A stretch of 52,607 bases of DNA from positions 1 to 52,607 of the forward strand of contig JAUCBJ010007403.1 in the NCBI GenBank assembly GCA_032718475.1, read 5' to 3'. The translations under genes were made by a program, and so were the position numbers. The stretch's first letter is position 1, and each line of letters opens with the position of its first letter. Below the pieces are notes generated by a model. It had not been told where the DNA came from. It made no database searches and saw only the letters and a program-made list of their open reading frames with translations. This DNA is from Nemertoderma westbladi (lineage: Eukaryota; Xenacoelomorpha; Nemertodermatida; Nemertodermatidae). Below are positions 23,066 to 31,900 of this stretch, one piece after another.

Positions 23066-23073
23066 TATATAAA
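23066..23073 (+). promoter_or_regulatory. TATA box of the LTR
   Basis: TATATAAA followed by GG. An initiator-like TCA lies about 30 bp downstream near 23098. The 3' LTR counterpart is 40094-40101. Confidence 0.7.
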
Positions 23074-23216
23074 GGTGCGATTCGTTCATTAGTTATCTCA
23101 ATCACAATCACAATATCCTATATCTTATATCTCAATCTTTCTCAGATTATCTTATCAATATTCTGTCGTGCTTAGTTTATTCTCAGATTACATTGTATTA
23201 TAATTGTATCTTCTGT

Positions 23217-23222
23217 AATAAA
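23217..23222 (+). terminator. Poly(A) signal AATAAA in the LTR
   Basis: AATAAA about 120 bp after the likely start site, followed by T-rich sequence. In the 3' LTR (40245-40250) it would end the genomic RNA. This fixes R as about 140-150 nt and leaves a very long U5. Confidence 0.6.
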
Positions 23223-24574
23223 GTCAGAATATTCTCTCAGCCTTTCTATCTGTTTTACTATGGATTCACTACGGTGAACAAACTCAGGGACAGGATGGCC
23301 GGCTAGAGATCGGGCCGCAGCAATGAACGGGAACATCACGGGAATGTAGACGAGAGACAACCCGCAATACCATTTAGAGTTATTCGCCCATCGCCTGAAA
23401 GGTTAGACAGCGTTCGATCCTTGCTACCTAAGTATAAGACCAAAAGATCAAAAGGTAGACGTAGTGACACGCTGTAAGCCCAAAATTACATCATAGGGAC
23501 TGTACTGTCTTGATTCAGGAAAACCCACAGTAGACCTTCACATTCCTACGGGGAGGGAGAGCGCAGGCAGATACTAGTACGCAGATAGGACGTAGGCACA
23601 CCGGTACAAGGCATACACATTGGTTAGGGTGCAGCAAACTGTACGCTTAACTCTTGCTAAGTACAGGTGCGTGTGCGACTATTTGTAGTACGACAGTGTC
23701 CATTGCATTAGAACTTGTAGGCTAGGGGGGTTGCTGTGTTTTCACCTGAATTGGGATTGTACCGTTCAGGCGGTAGGGCAGTTTACGTACTAGGCGCAAA
23801 TAAATTGAGGCTATCAGGGATACTAACATCTACCGTGTCCCCGCCAACGCCCTAATAGGAAGTTACCCGGACTACCTGGGTGACTAAAATTCTAGATAGG
23901 AGCCAGGATAGCTATTAGTACCCGTACGCCTACAGTAGTAAACTAACACATCTCTTCTTAGTATCAGGGACCTGGTACCAAAAATTGCCGAATTCTGGGC
24001 GTAGTATTAACCTTATGCCTGGATTTGAGTCCTGGAAATACGCAAGAGGGGAAGGAACCTTATCATTCGTGAGTATTGGACCTACAAGTTACAAAATTAG
24101 AATATTCGTAAAATGCACACCGTACCCAGTAATTATATATGTGAAGGAGCAAAACTGCTTTTGACCGTTCAGAATTAACACACGCGCGTTAGAAATTATT
24201 TACACCTCGAAATATATAAAATTAACTTTGTCCGTACTGTGCTTTGCCCGCTAGTTAGACATCTCCAAATATCTGCCTCTGTACCTAGCTAGCGTCCCTT
24301 TGCCCAACCATATAAATCACACCGCGGCAAAGTGTACGAGCCCCTTAGTCCGTCAGTGAGTCAGCCTGATTTTAGGATTCGCTGCGCGGGATTTGTTTTA
24401 TCGAAGTTTGTCTGCTCGTAGACTGTTTTCTGCCTCACCGGTTATAAGAGATCGATACTGCAATATATTCGCTTACTTAGAGTTTACTGTTTTGGTGAGA
24501 AGGTCGGATTTATGATTTGATTTACAAACTTTACAGTAAGGATATTGCAGGTATTGTTACCGTCTCTTCCAATA

Positions 24575-25380
24575 GTAGGAATGTGTTTTACTGAACTACG
24601 GTTCGGTAGGACTAAAGTTATTTGAAAATTTTGTATTTTGAGGTAAAAAAATTTATATTTGATTAGCTAAGTGCTAATTTTTTGAAATAAAATTTGATTT
24701 GAACCGCGTGTAAAATATTTTTGGAATTGAATACCGGTGTTTAAAAAGGGTTTAAATACCATATTGTACCGGTATTTTCGTAAAGTAAAACCTAACTCTT
24801 TTGTTTTTTCAGGATTCAGAACTCATTTCTAGACTGTAACGGGAGCAAGACCGTGTTTAGCAAGTTTGGGAGATAGATAACTCAACAACTTTGGTTGGGA
24901 AAATCGCGTTTCGTCCGCAACGTTAAAAACGGAAAGGTTCACGTCCGGTTTGTATCTGGGAATCTGTTTTTCTGGAGAATTATTGGAGTGGGTGAGTTCG
25001 AAAAGTTGCATAAATAAGTTAGGCATTACCGTATTAGTTAAAATTATTGTGGGTTCCACTGTCTCAAGTATTTATGCATTCCGTACGATTTCTTTGTTCA
25101 TTGCTGAATTAGTCCGTATTATTGTATTTAATTTACCTTTTGATAACGCATATCGTTATCCGATTTATTTGTTATAAAATTGGCCGCTAGGCTAATTTTA
25201 TTATATACTTATTCCGTGACATTTATTTGCTGTAAAATTGGCCGTTTAGGCTAATTTTATCCATCTGCTATAAAATCGGCCGGTAGGCTAATTTTATATG
25301 ACTGTAACTAGTACCGTTTAGATAAAATACGGTAAACTCGATACTTTGACACTCACTTTACTTGACTTACAACTACCAAA
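24575..25380 (+). promoter_or_regulatory. Leader with one plus three tandem stem-loops (25142-25297)
   Basis: GATAACG/CGTTATC forms a hairpin at 25142-25160. Then come three near-identical hairpins at 25174-25201, 25232-25260 and 25270-25297. Each has the form ATAAAATT-G-GCC, a 4-5 nt loop, GGC-T-AATTTTAT, a stem of about 12 pairs. They lie 80-240 nt before the ORF1 start, where packaging or translation signals of retroelements sit (inference). The first part of the leader shows nothing else. No primer-binding site was recognised. Confidence 0.8.
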
Positions 25381-25944
25381 ATGAGTGACAAACAAGACTA
25401 TACAAAGAATACACCTACCGACTATGACTCGTGTGACGCGGATAAGTCAGCAGCGGAAGGACAACAGGGGAAGACTCGCGAGCCTACCGAACCTACACCG
25501 TGTGCGTCACCAGTACATCCAACGGGAGTACCGGATGCCGTAGTACGAGGCGACGGCAGGACCGAGGACTTTCTAACTGTTCCGCAACCTAGATATAGGG
25601 AATCGGAAATGGTAAGTTCAGCAGGAAGCACAGAAAGTGTGGTTAGAAGCGTCGGAGGATATATGGCGCATATAACCAGGAGTATTGGGGAAGGCCAACG
25701 CACATTAGACGAGTTGACCGCTCCGATGTCTCGATTCGAATTCTACACCCTCCAGGTTAGAGTGCAAACTAGAGTACACAAGTCCGTAGATAACCTAATT
25801 GGTCTACAAGATCTAGCTAGACAGAGACAGGACATGGATACTCAACTTAGAATCCTCGAGAAACTAATGATCGCTAGAGAGAAACTGATTCAGTTTAAGT
25901 CGACGATTAGACAGATACAACAGGAACAAGCAGTTGTTAGGTGA
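25381..25944 (+). CDS. ORF1: Gag N-terminal segment (187 aa)
   Basis: ATG in good context (CAAAATGA). Residues 1-60 are acidic and low-complexity, and 80-187 are helical with heptad-like spacing (L-D-E-L, L-Q-V-R, L-R-I-L-E-K-L-M). This matches the coiled-coil N-terminus common in BEL Gags. The last codons are GTT GTT AGG TGA. The stop lies inside a perfect 5' splice site (AG|GTGAGT) and the long Gag-Pol frame overlaps in the +1 frame, so ORF1 is probably the front of Gag and not a separate protein. Residues 29-38 (QGKTREPTEP) are encoded by a copy of the element's dispersed motif. Confidence 0.8.
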   Translation: MSDKQDYTKNTPTDYDSCDADKSAAEGQQGKTREPTEPTPCASPVHPTGVPDAVVRGDGRTEDFLTVPQPRYRESEMVSSAGSTESVVRSVGGYMAHITRSIGEGQRTLDELTAPMSRFEFYTLQVRVQTRVHKSVDNLIGLQDLARQRQDMDTQLRILEKLMIAREKLIQFKSTIRQIQQEQAVVR

Positions 25945-25946
25945 GT
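25933..25946 (+). other. ORF1/Gag-Pol boundary: +1 shift or splice site
   Basis: GTT GTT AGG TGA in the ORF1 frame. The long frame is +1 and reads GGT GAG TCA from 25940. The GTT-AGG-T arrangement is like the Ty1 +1 shift heptamer CTT-AGG-C, with a slow AGG codon and here an added stop, although valine tRNA would re-pair poorly. The same bases form the donor AG|GTGAGT. Both explanations are inference. A simple indel in this copy is also possible. Confidence 0.6.
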
Positions 25947-28900
25947 CAGTTTCGGACGAATTATTACAACCCAAGGAAGAACAGGAACTGTACCGACTGG
26001 ATGGACAATTGAAACACCTGACGGACCACTTACGCATGTGCGGCGAAGACGTCGGCGATTTGGAAACCGTGCCGGAATATACGAGGGAAACTTCATTCGC
26101 ACAAATCGAATCGGCACCGGGAATACTAAATCAATCGCTGGTAAGTATTCGTAGCGAAATCTGCGAGGGAAGTATGGTCACGTCGGAAGTTGCCCGACAA
26201 CAGCAAGAATTCTACCAACAACAACGAGAAATCGAGGAACAAGCTCAACTTCTAGTGATGCAGGCAGCAGTAGAGGAAGAGAAGCTGCGCGTTGTAAATG
26301 TAGCGAGAATCTCTCATCTACAGGAACAAGCTGAATTAGAAGCAGCTCAAGTAGAAAGGTTAGAGGTAGACATCGCCCAACAAACGGCAGCGGTTGATTT
26401 AGCGCAACAAAACGCAGCGGTCGAGTTAGAGCGACAGATGGCAGCGACTGATTTGGAGCGACAAAACGCAGCGGCTGATTTGGAACGACAAAACGCAGCG
26501 GCTGATTTGGAACGACGAAACGCAGCGGTCAAGTTAGAGCGACAAATGGCAGCGGCGGAATTAGAGCGACGAAACGCAGCGGCTGATTTAGAGCGACGAA
26601 ACGCAGCGGCGGAATTGGAACGAGAAAGGTTAGTTTCGGAAGCACGGGCCGAAATGAAAACACGGCAAATAAAGGCTCAATCCGCTATACGACAAGCGGA
26701 GTTTGAGGCGCAACGACAACAAACGGAACAACGAGAGAAGACAGCTAAACTTCATTTCGAACTTGAGAAGAAGGCGAGAGAAGTAGCCGAAGCCAAGGAA
26801 AATCTGGATCTTCTAGCCCGCGATCGATCAATGAGATCTCGAGACGGACATGACTTGGACCAGATAGAGGTAAGACATCGCCAAATTCAGGAACGGAAGA
26901 AGGAAGGAAGTGTGGGAGCACCCGGACGGGAACGACAATTAGTAAAGGACTTGTGTCAACGATTCCCACAGGTAACTCATATGTTTGCACCAGTTACGAC
27001 TAAGGAACCTGTTTCGATTGCGGGTAGTAGTAACATTTCTCCTATCCATGGTGCGACGGAACACAGGTTTGTTATTCCGGACAAGTTTACACCGCCAAGA
27101 GCAACGTCGTCGCCCATTCCGAAAGTCAAGGTAAGTAACCCACCGATTACGGATCGTAGTAGTTTATTGACCGGACCTGCGCTACTGACGACAAAACAGG
27201 TGAGTCCACCGTCGACACCTAAACCCGTTACACACTACGCTTACCCAATGACGTTTCGACCAACAAGGCCTTTGGATTCAAAAGCGGTCGTCCGACCACC
27301 GTTTCAGTTTACATCGCAATCTACGACTTCGAGGAAGACTTGTGAGCCTACCGAACAACGGAGAACAGTGGATACGCGACCGTTCAATCAGTTTACATCG
27401 CAATCTACGACTTCGAGGAAGACTTGTGAGCCTACCGAACAACGGAGAACAGTGGATACGCGACCGTTCAATCAGTTTACATCGCAATCTACGACTTCGA
27501 GGAAGACTTGTGAGCCTACCGAACAACGGAGAACAGTGGATACGCGACCGTTCAATCAGTTTACATCGCAATCTACGACTTCGAGGAAGACTTGTGAGCC
27601 TACCGAACAACGGAGAACAGTGGATACGCGACCGTTCAATCAGTTTACATCGCAATCTACGACTTCGAGGAAGACTTGTGAGCCTACCGAACAACGGAGA
27701 ACAGTGGACGATGTTCCGAAACGGAACGTTAGAATTCGAACGACGCAACGGACGCGAGCACGTCGACCACCATATCCAGATGATAGTAGTACTTCAAGCG
27801 AATCGGATTACCCGAAACGCGAGGTATTTAGAACAGGGGCGGCCGATGAATACAAACGCGAGCGTTCAGACAACTCCTTTGCAGACAATCCTCCACAGAA
27901 TACACCAACACAGAAGGCGTTACAACCAACGGACGCAATTAGTACACAACAGTTCGCCGACATCCTGCGACCAGTTGTCAATAAGTTGGCTCAGATCGAG
28001 GAACGTCTGGAGGAAGGTTACACCGACAGTTCGAGAAATTCCGAATTCGAACACAATAGACACCTGAAGGAACCACAAAGACCGGTACCTTCAAACCCCA
28101 CATCGTATCAGGGAAAAGCGCCAAGAAGGGATATCAACAAGGTTACCAACCAAGGACGCGAAACTCTGAACGTTGCCGAGGAGATAGCGAAATTCGCAGC
28201 CAGACAGGGATTGCCGGTACAACAACCACCGAAGTTTTCCGGTAGTTCAAAACACTGGCACACATTCGTAGACTATATCGAATCCCAGATCGCCGTGTGC
28301 GCCTTTACATCACGGGAGAAGTTTAATTACCTGCTTCAAACGTTGTCAGGAGAACCTAAACGTTTGGCGGAGACTTTCGTCGGTGTACCGGACGCTTTCG
28401 AACTAGCGTACGATCGTTTAACTTCGATATACGGAGGTACAGTGAGCATGGCCAGGTCAGTAATAGAGGAACTCTGTAAGGGAGGGGCTATCACTAAACC
28501 CGTCGACTTACTAAAACTAGCTGACGTGATCAAGAACGCTATCACTACCTTAAGATCAATTGGACAACTTGATTACGGGAATACCCCTACAGTCCTATTA
28601 AAGATAATAGGACGACTCCACCATCGACTTCGTCGGGAGTGGAGGAAGGTCGAATACCAGCGAGAAGAGCGGGGAGGATTCTTAAAATTAGAAGATGTGT
28701 ACCTTTTAATATCTAGGGAGGCGGTAGTAGAAACTCGATCTAACTACACCGACCAGCACATCGTGGCAGAAGGGATCACATTGCCATCCTCCAACCGACA
28801 AAAACCCCAGACAACATCCACTAAGACGGCCACTTACACCACACCGACGGAATCACGACAATTCTCAGACGGAGGTAGGGTATCTGCGCCCATTGGGACA

Positions 28901-31900
28901 AAACAGACGAGACAACAACTCGGTACCGACTTCAGCGGCTGCCAATACTGCGAGCATCTAGGTAAGCGGTATATCGGTCACAAGTTACGAGGTTGTCGAC
29001 AATTTCGCGAGTTGAACTCGGAAGAACGACGGCTGCAAATACGGCCATTGGACTCTTGTTGGCGGTGTACGCGACACGGACACGTCCGTAAAGATTGCCC
29101 AAATACCGACACTTGTCCATCCTGTGGACGCAACCACGACGGTCTGCTCCACACAGACAGCCACACGCCGACGAAACGCTTCGCCAGGGAACACCCGGAA
29201 GCAGCAGCGAGATGTGATGCGGCTTACCGAAAACGAGAATCGAAAACGACTCCAACCTTCGTGACCCATATTGAGGATTGCTTCTCAGAACAATCCGGAT
29301 CGTCGGACGAAGAATCAGAAGACGACGACGAATATTCCAATGGAGACGAACAACCGTCGATCGCGCTTCTGACCACTGACCAACTGAAGGGATTCAGTGT
29401 AATCCCGATTAAGATCACTGGCACCAAGGGGAGTAAGAGGATCTACGCGATTCTAGATTCAGCCTCATCTCATAGCTACGTGGATGAAAAGATAGCTGAC
29501 GTAGTGACGGATCTTAAACAAGGTAAGCACGTCAGTTATACAGTAAGTAGTATGCACGGACAGCGTGCAATACCAGTGACACGAGTTAAGTTGGACTTAG
29601 ACTCTCTTCTTCCAAAATCGCAGCACAGCGAGAGGGAGAGGTCTTTGTTGCCCTTTAAAGATCTAACCTTTGCGGCCACGAAGGACTTTAGTAACCTACT
29701 AGGTCCAGTGCCGGAACAATCTCTAGAGGACCGTAAGTATTTCAGACACCTTGGTGTACCTGAATGTCCTGTCAATTATAGATCGGTAGCAATGCTGATC
29801 GGGACAGACCAATTCAACCTACATCAGGTGTGGGAAACCAGACCATCGGCAGTTGTAGCGGGAAACGCATACGCCTGCAGAACGCCGATAGGGTGGTATA
29901 CTCGAGCGCCTGTGCGCACACTAGACGTAAGTGACGAGGAAGACGATGTACAGAGTACATGTAGTTTATTAACTACAAATTCAATTCATTCCTTTTCACA
30001 CGACGTGAACCATACTACACTACAGTCGACAAAACATAACAGACGTGTAACTAGTATGATAAGTCACAAGGAGCAGCTAATTCACCAGGTGAGTTTAGAA
30101 CTTGGGGAGAAGACGAGTCAGCTAGAGATTCCATCGACGACAGATGATAGGCTTGCGAGTCTACCTACCCCAATAACCTCAACAGTGCCCGTCGAGATCG
30201 ATGATGACGCGTTGAGAAATCATCAGTTGGAACAAGCTGTACTAGACAAAGAATTAACGGAGAAGACTATCAGGTGGTTAGAACAAGATACAGCTGAACC
30301 TGGTAGCTACGAACCTTGTATGTCGGAACAGGAGAAACAATCTCTGAAGATCATGGAAGATACTATCCACCAGACGAAAGACGGACATTATGAGGTAGGG
30401 ATGTTATGGCGTAGCCAAAGCCCTAAACTCATAAACAACTATCCACTGGCTTTGAGACGTCTACACTCAATACGGCAACGTCTATTAAAGGACGAGAAAG
30501 CCCATCTGCAGTACAACACCCAGATGGAGACGTATTTGACTAAAGGATACGCTATCCGAATGACGAACCCGGAGATAGTGACTGACCAAACATATTACTT
30601 GCCACATCACTATGTGAGACACCCCGATAAACCAGACAAAGTACGCATAGTCAACGACTGTGCGGCTCTGTTTGAGGGAATGTCCCTCAATAGTGAGTTG
30701 ATGGATGGACCAAACATGAATAATTATCTAATGGGGGTGATTATGCGCTTCCGTCAGCGTCAAGTAGCTTTTACTTGTGACGTTGAAGCGATGTTTCACC
30801 AAGTGAGAGCGTTAGAGCGAGACAGAGACAGTTTGCGGTTCCTCTGGTACCCGGAAGGAGACTTAAGTCTACCACCGGCGACTTACCAAATGCAAGTTCG
30901 CGTTTTCGGTGCCAGAGACAGCCCAAATTGCACGATGTACGCCCTAAAGCAGGCCGCTAGAGATCAGAAACACCTATATGACCCAGAGATAATTAAAATC
31001 GTAGAACGTGACTTTTACGTCGATGACGGTTTACAGAGTTGCGACACAGTAGAACGTGCTACAACAGTAGCACATCAATTACGGGACTGCTTAGCGGGCG
31101 GAGGTTTTAACCTCACCAAATTCGCCTCAAACAGTGCCGAATTAGTAGACTCATTCGGAACGACTGAGCGTGGAGGTGGTGACATAGACCTAGAGTTCGA
31201 ACCACTACCGACGACTAAGGTGTTGGGGCTCTTTTGGGACCCAAACACAGACAACTTTCGAGTGAAGGTGAGACTGGACAGTCAAGAGAACACACTGACA
31301 AAGAGATCATGCTTGTCAAAGTTGAGCCGATTGTTCGATCCGTTAGGATTCATCAGTCCAGTAATACTGCAAGCCCGCATTTATATGCGCAGTATATGGA
31401 AGGATGGACTAACATGGGACGAGCCGATCTCATCAGACCAAGTGGACTTATGGAAGACCTGGGAGGCGGAATTATCTTCGCTAGAGGATTATTCCATACC
31501 CAGGGTTTACTTTCCATTACAAAGTACATTTCCTGACAACTTGGAACTACACTGTTTTTCTGACGCCAGTGACAACGGTTTTGGTGTGGCAGCGTACTTG
31601 CGCAGACAAGTAGAATCAGACGAGTTCGATGTTTCGCTCATTACTTCTAAGGCTAAGACCATGCCTACTAAGTATATGACGACACCACGAGCCGAGCTAC
31701 AAGCCGCAACCCTGTCAACCACCATCGTGAACCTCATACAGACAGAACTACAGTCGAGTTTACAGATATTTTATTGGACTGACGCGACGTTGGTTTTATT
31801 TTACATAAACAACGACACACTCGAATTCAAGACATTCGTAGCTAACCGTCGCGCGGAAATTCTAGACCGTTCAATAAAAGAGGATTGGCGACATTGCCCC

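Larger units (their letters stand above)
22657..24574 (+). repeat. 5' LTR of the giant element
   Basis: 1918 bp. U3 is about 440 bp and contains a tRNA-like Pol III unit (22783-22869) and a hairpin palindrome at 23026-23047 (arms CAATCGAGAA and TTCTCGATTG) 19 bp before a TATATAAA box. R would begin near 23098. AATAAA lies at 23217. U5 is then unusually long, about 1.3 kb. A 62-codon minus-strand frame inside is not credible. Confidence 0.95.

Noticed and set aside
23172-23360. 62-codon minus-strand ORF in each LTR
   Set aside because: Short, antisense, and explained by LTR sequence; identical in both LTRs only because the LTRs match.
24575-24620. Primer-binding site after the 5' LTR
   Set aside because: No TGG-starting tRNA 3'-end complement is visible close to the LTR end, so I do not call one.
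27278-27748. Antisense repeat protein opposite the Gag repeats
   Set aside because: Shadow of the five 84-bp units; the sense frame is part of a clear Gag-Pol.
30142-30165. Twelfth copy of the dispersed motif
   Set aside because: Only the TTGCGAG core and CTACC end fit, with both flanking positions changed; noted as weak and not counted.
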